IMG/VR virus record: IMGVR_UViG_3300028607_001909
Span: 1 to 28,823 of that record
From: a virus
DNA length: 28,823 nt
Direction: 5' to 3' (one strand)
Each line of letters begins with the position of its first letter. Within the stretch, counting starts at the first letter, position 1. Below the pieces are notes generated by a model that saw only the letters and a program-made list of their open reading frames with translations, was not told where the DNA came from and ran no database searches. The position numbers were made by a program, and so were the translations under genes. Below, in pieces: positions 1-7,388 of this stretch.

Positions 1-1
1 A

Positions 2-241
2 CTGCCAGCCGAACTGGGCGGGCCAGAGGAGGAACCTGAAGAGGACGCTGAAGTGGTGGCAGAGGCTGAAGTGGTGGCTGGTGAGGAGGAGGCTCCCAAG
101 GAGGAGGAAGTTCCCAAGCCGAAGAAGAAGGCCAAGAAGAAGGCTGTTCCCAAGGTAGAGGAGGAGCCTGAAGTGGTGGAGGAAGTCAAGGAGGAGGTTC
201 CAGTAGAGGTGGAAGCTAAGGATGGCGAAGGACAGGCTTGA
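2..241 (+). CDS. C-terminal tail of an unknown acidic/lysine-rich protein (5' truncated)
   Basis: The frame is open from the left edge to a TGA at 239-241, so the start lies outside the window. The visible 79 residues are almost entirely Glu, Val, Pro, Ala and Lys, with a basic patch (KPKKKAKKKA) set between acidic stretches. This is low-complexity and probably disordered. The motif AEVVA is repeated six residues apart, encoded by an exact 14-bp direct repeat (47-60 and 65-78). There is no recognisable domain. In position it precedes lysis-type and tail genes, so it may be the tail of a structural protein, but the function is unknown. The GTG at 53 is probably internal, because codons upstream have the same composition. 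Confidence 0.6.
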   Translation: MPAELGGPEEEPEEDAEVVAEAEVVAGEEEAPKEEEVPKPKKKAKKKAVPKVEEEPEVVEEVKEEVPVEVEAKDGEGQA

Positions 242-264
242 ATTTGGGTATAAGAACCTATAAT
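238..264 (+). promoter_or_regulatory. Possible sigma70-type promoter
   Basis: A perfect TATAAT (259-264) is preceded by TTGAAT (238-243) with a short 15-nt spacer. It sits in the gap between the first two genes, the only AT-rich gap on this side. Transcription would start near 271, inside or just before the next coding region, which weakens the case. The match may be chance. Confidence 0.25.
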
Positions 265-268
265 ATAA

Positions 269-484
269 ATGCACGTTATGGACGAAGTAAATAAGTTCGA
301 CGCGGCGCAGCAGCAGGTAAATGTATTGTTCCAAGCGGCACAAACGGCCCTGCTTCCTGCGAGAGATCATCAAGTAGTAACCGAATCAGCACGGTCTTTA
401 ATAGCTTTTGTAGAAGAGTTTAAGAAGGCCGAAAACGGGGGTGGCGATGTTAGTATCGCAATGCCCGAAGAAAAACAGGGGTAA
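269..484 (+). CDS. Small hypothetical protein, 71 aa
   Basis: Not recognised. A mostly helical, soluble protein is expected: Ala/Gln-rich first half (AAQQQVNVLFQAAQTALL), then a second helix ending in FVEEFKKAENGGG, and a polar tail. No signal peptide or membrane segment. An alternative start is the ATG at 278 (MDEVNKF); neither start has a clear Shine-Dalgarno sequence. It lies directly before the membrane-protein cluster. Small helical proteins of this kind are common in phage late regions, but no function can be given. Confidence 0.55.
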   Translation: MHVMDEVNKFDAAQQQVNVLFQAAQTALLPARDHQVVTESARSLIAFVEEFKKAENGGGDVSIAMPEEKQG

Positions 485-513
485 TTCCCTCACATGCCCA
501 CCCTAAATCACCT

Positions 514-684
514 ATGCGAATTTCGCTCGACGATATTAAAATTCTTAGTGCAACGGTGGTTGGGGTGGGTAATCATTTTGTTGAGCACATTGACATTGGT
601 GTCAAGCTGCTCATTAGTGTGGTGACGCTGGCATATGTTGGCGTCAAGTTTTATAGGTTGTTAACAGAAAAGGATAAAAAATAG
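514..684 (+). CDS. Small one-helix membrane protein, holin candidate, 56 aa
   Basis: The ORF runs from ATG 514 to TAG 682-684. Layout: a polar N-terminus (MRISLDDIKILSATVVGVGN), one strongly hydrophobic segment at about residues 29-45 (IGVKLLISVVTLAYVGV), then a basic tail (KFYRLLTEKDKK). This is the usual plan of the very small holin-like proteins of marine podoviruses. Its stop is two bases before the start of a second small membrane protein, and a lipobox protein follows, so a lysis cassette is the natural reading. No good Shine-Dalgarno is visible. Holin function is inferred from size, topology and context only; it could be another small inner-membrane phage protein. Confidence 0.6.
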   Translation: MRISLDDIKILSATVVGVGNHFVEHIDIGVKLLISVVTLAYVGVKFYRLLTEKDKK

Positions 685-686
685 AT

Positions 687-890
687 ATGCCAGAAGAAAA
701 GAAACCTACCAGCATGATGAAGTCCAAGACAACTTGGGCGGCTATAACGGGAGTTGTCGGCGGTATTGCCGGGTACTTCACAGGGGAACTGGAGCTTGGT
801 GCGGCAATCAATGTGATTATCACCAGCGTCTTAGCCTTGTTCCTGCGTCACGGGATTAAGAAGGCCGAGGTAGCAGCTACTGAAGATTAA
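687..890 (+). CDS. Small membrane protein, holin-like, 67 aa
   Basis: The N-terminus is charged (MPEEKKPTSMMKSKTTW). Two hydrophobic segments follow: about residues 17-31 (WAAITGVVGGIAGYF) and 39-54 (AAINVIITSVLALFLR), separated by the short polar turn TGELELG. A basic, acid-ending tail closes it. The phrase SKTTWAAI...GYFTGE resembles small phage proteins often annotated as holins. An AAGGA lies upstream at about 669-673. The TAA stop is immediately followed by the GTG start of the next gene, which suggests translational coupling. Two small membrane proteins in tandem could be holin plus antiholin or pinholin, but the sequence does not decide which is which. Confidence 0.6.
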   Translation: MPEEKKPTSMMKSKTTWAAITGVVGGIAGYFTGELELGAAINVIITSVLALFLRHGIKKAEVAATED

Positions 891-1202
891 GTGGGATTCC
901 TTTTGGCAATATTGAGGGCAATTCCCGCATTGAGGGGATTGGCTGATACTATTGAGAAGGTGTTTAGGAGGGCGGAGGCCCAGAAAAGGCGTGAAGACAA
1001 GTTGACCATATTGACTCGGCTATTGCTGATGCAATCGCTCATCCTAGTGAGCGGGTGCGTGGTGACGAAGCTGGACACGTCGAGAAGCCTGATAGAGACA
1101 CATCCTAAAGGATTCAAGGACGCTGTTAATGCTAGCCCCGAGGCGCGTCTTTTTGTTAAGGACGCGGAGAATAAAAATGGCATCACCAAGCAAACCAAGT
1201 GA
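891..1202 (+). CDS. Lipobox protein, outer-spanin (Rz1-like) candidate, 103 aa
   Basis: GTG start directly after the preceding stop. Residues 1-40 form an amphipathic, then strongly basic helix (FRRAEAQKRREDKL). Residues 44-55 are hydrophobic and end in the lipobox-like LVSGC with Cys56. The remaining 47 residues are polar. A lipoprotein behind two holin-like genes fits an o-spanin, which links to an inner-membrane partner to disrupt the outer membrane. The lipobox is unusually far from the N-terminus. An internal TTG (1002) or ATG (1029) in the same frame could give a shorter lipoprotein precursor, so the gene may make two products. The 3' end overlaps the tail-collar gene by 26 bp. Moderate confidence in the gene, lower in the spanin role. 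Confidence 0.5.
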   Translation: MGFLLAILRAIPALRGLADTIEKVFRRAEAQKRREDKLTILTRLLLMQSLILVSGCVVTKLDTSRSLIETHPKGFKDAVNASPEARLFVKDAENKNGITKQTK

Positions 1203-1926
1203 TTTTTCAAACCTAGTCCTCACATCGTCAGCGACGTTATGCGACAGGTTCAAGGCCGTGCTGCTCAGCCTGCCCAGCAAGCTGTATGATTTAGCCAACT
1301 ATGTGTTGGATGCAGACGGGAACCCATCCATAAACTTTGCCAAGGATTTAATGGCCAACACAGGAATGTGGTCTATTGGGGACATCAAGACCACGGCGGC
1401 TCAATTCAGCACTCCAGACGGATGGCTTGAGTGCGACGGGGATATTAGAAACAGAACGGGTATTAGCCAAGACGGGCTTGATTACTCTGACCTATATGCA
1501 GCAATAGGAACCAGTTATGGAACGGGCGACGGTGTAGACACCTTTAATCTGCCAGACATGCGGGCGCAGGTTATGGTTGGTTACAACTACAGCCAAGGCC
1601 AGCTGGCGGGTTATTCGACTTATGCCATGGGAGAGAGAAAGGGGGAGGAAGTTTTTGTGATGAAGGAAGAGAACCTTCCAGCGCACAATCATGTTCACCC
1701 ACAAGCGGTTGGGATGAAGATTTGGCATGACGGCCAGCATGAAAGTTGGATGAAGAGTAAAAGAAGGGATCATTTTGGCCGCGACGACGCTTATGCAGGT
1801 GTGTCTCATTTTGAGCAACTGTTACAAGAGGTTGGGGAAACTAATCCTACGGGGGTTTCCACCGTACAGCCGAGTGTGGCGTTTCGGTTCCTAATTTTCA
1901 CGGGGGTGTTTAAAACAACAACATAA
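1177..1926 (+). CDS. Tail-collar domain protein (tail fibre/adhesin), 249 aa
   Basis: I start at ATG 1177 because GGAG lies seven bases upstream (1166-1169); an earlier ATG at 1129 adds 16 basic residues and lacks a site. Residues 67-135 match the phage tail-collar fold (IGDIKTTAAQF, PDGWLECDG, YSDLYAAIGTSYGTGDGVDTFNLPD). This is followed by the glycine/charged turn GERKGEE and the collar-family motif ENLPAHNHVH at 165-174. These proteins are distal parts of tail fibres and bind the host surface. Residues 1-66 are likely the attachment segment. The gene overlaps the lipobox gene and sits one base before the large beta-propeller gene, within the tail module. The family call is strong; the exact receptor role is not visible. 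Confidence 0.85.
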   Translation: MASPSKPSDFSNLVLTSSATLCDRFKAVLLSLPSKLYDLANYVLDADGNPSINFAKDLMANTGMWSIGDIKTTAAQFSTPDGWLECDGDIRNRTGISQDGLDYSDLYAAIGTSYGTGDGVDTFNLPDMRAQVMVGYNYSQGQLAGYSTYAMGERKGEEVFVMKEENLPAHNHVHPQAVGMKIWHDGQHESWMKSKRRDHFGRDDAYAGVSHFEQLLQEVGETNPTGVSTVQPSVAFRFLIFTGVFKTTT

Positions 1927-1927
1927 A

Positions 1928-4900
1928 ATGCCTAGGTTGCCAAAGTTCAAGGACTTTCACATAAGCCCGTTAACTGGGCCCATGAACTCCAGAACGCCCC
2001 TTGATCTCTTACCCCAGAAGCAATTCAGACATGTAAAGAACTTTAGGGTTGATGGTGCTGGCAGGTTAAGAAGGGGTGCGGGTTTTAAACCCCTGTTCGA
2101 TGATGGAAACTATGGCCTGTGCTATATAGATGATAGCATAAATTCTTCTTACACGACAAAGGCGACATGTGAGGCCAACAGCGGAACATGGAGCATTAAA
2201 AACAACACCGATCTTCACGACCAGCTTGGTTCAAAGGAAGACCCGACTAATTCAATTAATGAGCCAATCACGATGCTGTATGAATTTGAAAGTGGCGGTG
2301 GTTCCAGAAAGCTCGTTGCTGCGTCGAAGAGCAGGATATACGCATTAAGCCAAAGGACTAGGAACTGGACTATCATTGGTGACAACGGTGGTTCTGGTTA
2401 CGGAGAGGGTATTTCGACTGACTACACCACGACTAAATTCAAGGCAGCTCAGCTGGGCAACAACATAGTATTCACAAACAACTACAACGAACCGCTGTAT
2501 TGGTTTTTTGACACCAAACCAGATCGTGCAGATAAAAATCTGGTTCAAACAATACCAGACCTAGTTAAGCTAAAGATCACAAAGGCCCAAGAAATAGTTG
2601 AGTACAAGGGGTTTCTGTTCTTGGGCAACCTAGAGGAAAACTATGCCCAGCAGATAGCCAAGGTTCAGTGGTCTGATTTCGTAGACGCCACAAGTTACTA
2701 TCCGTCCTTGGCATCACTTTCTGGCCAGCAGACAGTGGGTGATATAGGAGAGGCCATAATAGGAATGGCTGTTCTTGGTGATCACCTTATGATTTACAAG
2801 GAGAGGAGTATATGGAGGTGTTCATTGGTCAGCTCTGCCAACCTGTTTGTATTCAAGCAGGTTTATCAGGGGGAGAACACCCCGTATTACGAGGACACCT
2901 TGGTTACGGTTGGAGACGCTCATTTCTTTATGGCAGAGGCTGGTGTATATAGGCTAACCATTTCAGATGTTCGGCCCATACTTATAGATTGGATGCACAA
3001 CGCATCCGGGATTATCTTTAACAAGGGTGAGATTATAACAAGAGAAGATGACTCAGCAGGTGTGTGTATCATATCTGGTGCTACGAACCCCGACTACAAA
3101 ACCAAGGCGACATGTGAGGCTGCTAGCGGTACATGGTCTCCGATACAGGGCGGCATAAAAGATAACAAGGTTGTTCAGGAAGGCACCATTGCGGCTCTTG
3201 CCCCGTGCCCAGCACGAGCACCAACAATCGACACACATCCTGTCAATGTTTCCAATATAAACACAAATCCATGTGACGCCTCAAGTTACACCAAAACAAT
3301 TACATTTACAGTTGAGGCCGAAGGAAGGGAGCCCTTTAGTTATCAGTGGAAAAAGAAGAACTCCTCGCAGACGGCAGCTCAAGCTGTTTCGATTTCAGGG
3401 GCAACTAAGAAGACATTTGTAATAACTAACCCCGAGTCTTCTGATGTTAAGGATTTTGCCAACGCGGATGATTTCCAATACGGGGTTGTTGTTACTAATG
3501 AAGACGGAACTGTGACCAGCAATTTTGCAACAACAACACTTGCGTCTGGATCATACAGTAATTCACCAGATTTCACCCTTCAACCCGAGGATGTGACGGA
3601 GGTAATTGGGGGGGATGCCGTTCTGGAGGCTAGATGGTGCACCGCATCGGCGGAGATAAATCAAGCTGGTGGTGCTTCAGGTACGCAATGGTTAAAGAGC
3701 ACAGATGATGGGGACACCTATGCGGCTGTTGCTTTAAACGCGGTAGCGCACGTAGTCGAAAGTGGTCTGCAGCCCCCAGACGGGTCAACTGCTGGGTATT
3801 ACCACAGTAAGCTGACCGTGAAAAATCTGACGTTTGTTGAGCCACCCGGTGATGCATTGAAGTATAAGATTAATGTTGTGAACCCAGCGGGGAATACCGA
3901 CTCTGATGTTGCAACCATTACGGTTATTAAAGCTGCTACCGATGATGCCCCGGGCGGAAACTTAACCCTTTTTGCGCAGCACAATTACTACAGAGATGTA
4001 AGGGTTGACGAAACCGTTGGTTTCGAAATAAAAAGAGAGGGTGGCGTCATAGTTCAAAGCGCCCCCGGGCTTGCAAACAATCATGTTGTTAGGGACGGAA
4101 ACACAAAGGCGTACTATATACGACACGAACCCCTAACGATTTATGTGGTTGGCGGAACCCCTCCATATACGTTTGCTTGGTATAAGAACATAGACCTCTC
4201 TGGTGCTGAGTTAACTGCGGCCCGGACGCAAGGCAGTGGGGTTGCTGTCAGCGTTAAGGCAATGGGCTGGAAGATGGCTATAGGCGACATTATGAAGTGG
4301 TATGTCTCCCCCAACATGGCGGTGCTCACACTAACTGCGGCAGTAGACGTTGGTGACACGACATTAACGGGTGATTTAACCGGGGCAGACCTGCCTGCCC
4401 CAACAGGAAGCCCCGCACAAGGGCTGCAAAGCTACATGTATTGGAACCCAGTACACGAGCATCGTATTTCCCCGTTCTCCGACTCAACCTGTGACACAAC
4501 CTCGTTTAACGTGGCCAGCTGTATCACGACAGTTGACAGTAAGATTGTAACTTGCCCGAATCAAGTTTCAATACCCATAACAGAGAGTCAATATGTTATT
4601 GGCACAGGACTTGTGGATGAAACTTATATAGTCTCCGTGGATGTAGACACCGACGCAAACGGCGAAGCCGAGCCCGGCACAACGGCACTTGAATTGAGCA
4701 AGGCCGCCGAGGCGGCGGGTTCTGTTACCCTGTCGTTCACTAAGACCACGGTGACTTGTGACTCCAGTTCCTTTATAAAGGTTGGTCAGCCTGTTAGCGG
4801 AGAGGTGATTGAGGATAATGATGTAACCGTTGTTGCGGTTACTGTTGCCGGGGCGGTGACCTCCTTCGAGCTAAGTGCGCCAACCACACCTTATTATGAT

Positions 4901-5170
4901 AACGATGTCGACGCTTGGGTAATATTTAAAAACAATATTGAGTTAACCTTTACCCCTGTAAGGGGTAGGGATTATCTCATTAAGACCTCTTCCACGAAAT
5001 TTGACAACGACACGAGTAAAATGTCATACAAGTGGGGGGATAAGGACACTGCTGATAAAACGAATACGGTCGGTATTGGAAGTGTGTATAGATGCTTGAT
5101 AACGGACAGTGCTGGAGCCTCCGGGCTTTCAGGAATTTTTTATACTAACTATAGGACTTGGAGCAGCTAA
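1928..5170 (+). CDS. Large tail structural protein: N-terminal part of a beta-propeller plus Ig-like domains, 1080 aa
   Basis: Residues 1-375 look like the first part of a phage tail-tube/nozzle beta-propeller protein: repeated short strands with Trp/Tyr-rich turns, such as KGFLFLGNL, VQWSDFVDATSYYP, LMIYKERSIWRC and HFFMAEAGVYRL. Beta-sandwich regions follow: Ig-like at about 430-540 (FSYQWKKKNSS...YGVVVTNEDGTVTS), a second at 546-665 (ALKYKINVVNPAGNTDSDVATITV), and a third Ig/PKD-like stretch near 735 (GGTPPYTFAWYKN). Two small beta units near 880-1000 end the protein. The motif TKATCEAxSGTWS occurs twice. The TAA stop overlaps the next ATG (TAATG), and the next gene looks like the rest of the propeller. 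The structural role is well supported; assignment to a P22 gp10/T7 gp12-like nozzle is inference. Confidence 0.7.
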   Translation: MPRLPKFKDFHISPLTGPMNSRTPLDLLPQKQFRHVKNFRVDGAGRLRRGAGFKPLFDDGNYGLCYIDDSINSSYTTKATCEANSGTWSIKNNTDLHDQLGSKEDPTNSINEPITMLYEFESGGGSRKLVAASKSRIYALSQRTRNWTIIGDNGGSGYGEGISTDYTTTKFKAAQLGNNIVFTNNYNEPLYWFFDTKPDRADKNLVQTIPDLVKLKITKAQEIVEYKGFLFLGNLEENYAQQIAKVQWSDFVDATSYYPSLASLSGQQTVGDIGEAIIGMAVLGDHLMIYKERSIWRCSLVSSANLFVFKQVYQGENTPYYEDTLVTVGDAHFFMAEAGVYRLTISDVRPILIDWMHNASGIIFNKGEIITREDDSAGVCIISGATNPDYKTKATCEAASGTWSPIQGGIKDNKVVQEGTIAALAPCPARAPTIDTHPVNVSNINTNPCDASSYTKTITFTVEAEGREPFSYQWKKKNSSQTAAQAVSISGATKKTFVITNPESSDVKDFANADDFQYGVVVTNEDGTVTSNFATTTLASGSYSNSPDFTLQPEDVTEVIGGDAVLEARWCTASAEINQAGGASGTQWLKSTDDGDTYAAVALNAVAHVVESGLQPPDGSTAGYYHSKLTVKNLTFVEPPGDALKYKINVVNPAGNTDSDVATITVIKAATDDAPGGNLTLFAQHNYYRDVRVDETVGFEIKREGGVIVQSAPGLANNHVVRDGNTKAYYIRHEPLTIYVVGGTPPYTFAWYKNIDLSGAELTAARTQGSGVAVSVKAMGWKMAIGDIMKWYVSPNMAVLTLTAAVDVGDTTLTGDLTGADLPAPTGSPAQGLQSYMYWNPVHEHRISPFSDSTCDTTSFNVASCITTVDSKIVTCPNQVSIPITESQYVIGTGLVDETYIVSVDVDTDANGEAEPGTTALELSKAAEAAGSVTLSFTKTTVTCDSSSFIKVGQPVSGEVIEDNDVTVVAVTVAGAVTSFELSAPTTPYYDNDVDAWVIFKNNIELTFTPVRGRDYLIKTSSTKFDNDTSKMSYKWGDKDTADKTNTVGIGSVYRCLITDSAGASGLSGIFYTNYRTWSS
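2150..2194 (+). repeat. Cys-bracketed TKATCEAxSGTWS motif, copy 1
   Basis: Encodes YTTKATCEANSGTWS (residues 75-89 of the 1080-residue protein). It is preceded by another Cys (LCYIDD) about 14 residues before the central Cys. It shares an exact 17-bp stretch, AAGGCGACATGTGAGGC, with copy 2. Confidence 0.85.
3095..3139 (+). repeat. Cys-bracketed TKATCEAxSGTWS motif, copy 2
   Basis: Encodes YKTKATCEAASGTWS (residues 390-404), again preceded by a Cys (VCIISG). Differences from copy 1 are mostly in the second half and include synonymous changes, so selection on the peptide is likely. Confidence 0.85.
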
Positions 5171-6111
5171 TGGGCCAGAATAAACATAAGATTCCGATCT
5201 CGGGTTACAACCCGAAAACCAAGGAGCTGTTTTTTTCTTGGAGCTCGAGCCAGTCCACAAGTGATCTTCCTGATAGAACCGTAGTGTACAATCTGGAATA
5301 TGGGCACGCCAGTTATATAGACCACGGCTTTACGGCCATGATTAATTATCAGTCTTACAACCAAATGTCGATTGGGGATTTTCTTGTTGAGACCATAGTG
5401 GATGATCACGATGTAAGCATATGTCCCTGTGACGATTCTTTGGATGATATCATGCAGGGCAGTCCCTATGTTTTGGGAAGGACTGATCTTACCTCTGAGT
5501 TCCCAAGCCTGTGGAACGAGGATGAGGATGTTGACACTGATGCGGATAGCGACAGTCTGTGTTCTAAACTGGGTGATTCCAACTTCGAGACTTTTTGTGA
5601 AGGGGGGACAGAGGGAAGCACTTTCGTAATGGCAAGTGCCGAAGATTACTTCCTTAAGGAGTATGATACGGAATATTATAACAGGGATATTTATACGCCT
5701 GTGGCGGGCAGCACGCCCCATTATGTTTCTTCAGGGTTTGAAAGTATACTGGAGTCTGGGGCGTTACACTTTGACACGGATGACGAGAAGATGCTTCAGC
5801 GCATTACACTGGAGTATTCGGGTGTGACAACCGACTTGGTGACGGCGGCTATGAAGTTTGGCAAGGCAAATCAGCCTGACCTGCTTTTGTCTGGTTCAAG
5901 CTACACAACCCTGACGGGGGTGGAGTTGCTGAATTACCAGTCCAGTGCTGCCACATCAGACATCGAGGGGAACCTGATAAGCCCTGATGACAAGGCTTAT
6001 TTCAACAATTACACTAGAGGCAGATATCTTGGGTATCAACTCAAGCTGACTGGCGATGGGCCAGCCATATTATCTAGGCTCACTTTGAGCACCAGATTAT
6101 CAGAGAAATAA
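5170..6111 (+). CDS. Tail structural protein, C-terminal part of the beta-propeller, 313 aa
   Basis: Start at ATG 5170, which shares its A with the upstream TAA (TAATG); GGAG at 5159-5162 serves as ribosome site. The opening (ISGYNPKTKELFFSW...DRTVVYNLEYGHASYIDHGF) is the typical last-blade text of phage beta-propeller tail proteins, normally found inside one longer protein. An acidic Asp/Cys insert lies at about 80-150 (CPCDD, EDEDVDTDADSDS, LCSKLGD, FCEGG). The end (ILSRLTLSTRLSEK) is a beta-strand tail. Coupling to the 1080-residue gene suggests the two products assemble into one tail part. The next start again overlaps this stop (TAATG at 6109-6113). Confidence 0.7.
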   Translation: MGQNKHKIPISGYNPKTKELFFSWSSSQSTSDLPDRTVVYNLEYGHASYIDHGFTAMINYQSYNQMSIGDFLVETIVDDHDVSICPCDDSLDDIMQGSPYVLGRTDLTSEFPSLWNEDEDVDTDADSDSLCSKLGDSNFETFCEGGTEGSTFVMASAEDYFLKEYDTEYYNRDIYTPVAGSTPHYVSSGFESILESGALHFDTDDEKMLQRITLEYSGVTTDLVTAAMKFGKANQPDLLLSGSSYTTLTGVELLNYQSSAATSDIEGNLISPDDKAYFNNYTRGRYLGYQLKLTGDGPAILSRLTLSTRLSEK

Positions 6112-6320
6112 TGGCAACTAACATACAGATACAGAGGATGGCGCTGGACAAGTCGGCCCTTATTGAGGCCAGCGGCCTGCGCCCCCCATCGTTGCCAGAA
6201 GATGTTGTGAAAAGGTTCCCATCTATGGCAGGGTATCAGGAGCAGCTGGGTGAGTATTTTGACAAGCTGGACAAGTATTTTACTTCCCAGCTAATAGCAG
6301 TAAAACAGGAGAGTGATTAA
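6111..6320 (+). CDS. Small hypothetical protein, 69 aa
   Basis: Not recognised. Coupled to the upstream tail gene by TAATG. The N-terminal half is mixed (RMALDKSALIEASGLRPPSLPEDVVKRFPSM). The C-terminal half is an amphipathic helix (YQEQLGEYFDKLDKYFTSQLIAVKQ) that could form a coiled coil. No membrane segment. It sits between tail and internal-protein genes, so it may be a small virion or assembly protein. The function is unknown. Confidence 0.6.
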   Translation: MATNIQIQRMALDKSALIEASGLRPPSLPEDVVKRFPSMAGYQEQLGEYFDKLDKYFTSQLIAVKQESD

Positions 6321-6332
6321 GGAAAAAACATC

Positions 6333-7388
6333 ATGGGTTTAGTATCAACAGCAGGAAAACTATTTGGCGTCAAAAAAGGCAAGAGGGTTCATGAATTCTA
6401 TAGCCCAGAACTCAAGGGAGCCATGGCGGGTCAGGGCAGAAGGCTTGAGGGACAGGCTGATGTGGACAGGGCAGATGCTGCCAGCGCCAGACAGCGGTGG
6501 CAGGCTGATATGCCCCGGTACAATCGGTTTATTGATGAAGACATTTCGCGTTCAGAAGGGTACCAGCCCGGTGGCCTTCAGGAGAGGCGGTATGATCGAG
6601 GAATAGATCAGTATAGGGATGCCCAAATGGGGGCTCTTCAGGATGCCTTTGGCAGGGCAACAGCCCAGTCAAAGCATCAGCAATCCATGATGGGTGCTGG
6701 TGGAGTAATGAGCCCATACGATCTAGCCAACCTTGCCAACCAAATGGGAGCTCAGGGAAGGGGTGTAGCTGCCAATGTTAGTGGCATGAGGCTTGGCAAC
6801 ATTGGAAGAGGGATCGACAGAGGGATGGGAATGTTTGGCATGAGAGGTGACATGTTGCAAAACAAGTTGAGAAACGCCATGACAGGATTTGGTATATCTG
6901 GTGCCAGAGATCGGAATATTCAAGGAAGAACAAGTGGGCTTATTGACCAGTACGATAAAGGCTCATGGTTTAGACAGAAACCAGACAAGCTGAACTGGTT
7001 CGGAAAATTGGCTGCCCTTACTGGGGGGGTGAAGCAAGACATCAATGATTTTTCTGATAGGAGTCAGGAGGGCATGGAGGCGTTTTCGAAAATGATGGGT
7101 AGTGGTGGTGGTGGAGGTGGTGGAGGGGGGATGTCGGCACTTGCTACAATGTTTTGTTGGGTTGCTCGTGAGGTGTTTGGTGAGGATAACCCAAAGTGGT
7201 TGTTGTTTTATCACTGGAAAGAGAACCAAGCGCCGCGCTGGTTCAGGAAGTTATACAACAAACATGGTGATAAAATTGCAGTTTGGATTTCAGACAAGCC
7301 ACGCCTCAAGTCGGTTATCAGGTGGTGGATGGAGTCTAGAATTAACAGCTTAAACAGAAGGAACAGTTATGCCAACAGTAATATATGA
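6333..7388 (+). CDS. Putative virion protein with C-terminal CWVAREVFG domain, 351 aa
   Basis: ATG 6333 is preceded by AAGGA (6319-6323). Residues 1-255 are Gly, Met, Gln and Arg-rich helices (SMMGAGGVMSPYDLANLANQMGAQG, LGNIGRGIDRGMGMFGMRG), a composition often seen in ejected internal virion proteins. A linker of nine consecutive glycines (258-266) leads to residues 275-340. These match a conserved C-terminal module I recognise from other phage structural proteins: CWVAREVFGEDNPKW, then FYHWKENQAPRWFRKLY, a short hydrophobic helix and PRLKSVIRWWMESRI. The function of this module is not known to me. The gene overlaps the next by 20 bp. A structural or ejection role is inferred from context. 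Confidence 0.65.
   Translation: MGLVSTAGKLFGVKKGKRVHEFYSPELKGAMAGQGRRLEGQADVDRADAASARQRWQADMPRYNRFIDEDISRSEGYQPGGLQERRYDRGIDQYRDAQMGALQDAFGRATAQSKHQQSMMGAGGVMSPYDLANLANQMGAQGRGVAANVSGMRLGNIGRGIDRGMGMFGMRGDMLQNKLRNAMTGFGISGARDRNIQGRTSGLIDQYDKGSWFRQKPDKLNWFGKLAALTGGVKQDINDFSDRSQEGMEAFSKMMGSGGGGGGGGGMSALATMFCWVAREVFGEDNPKWLLFYHWKENQAPRWFRKLYNKHGDKIAVWISDKPRLKSVIRWWMESRINSLNRRNSYANSNI

Noticed and set aside
494-625. 43-aa + strand frame with a hydrophobic segment and a lipobox-like VSSC, overlapping the 56-aa holin candidate
   Set aside because: It would mimic a nested Rz1, but it has no proline-rich part, runs out of frame over a well-formed small membrane protein, and hydrophobic frames often arise from shifted membrane-protein codons.
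5167-5721. 184-aa minus-strand frame
   Set aside because: Antisense to the second propeller gene; no ribosome site and no recognisable protein pattern.
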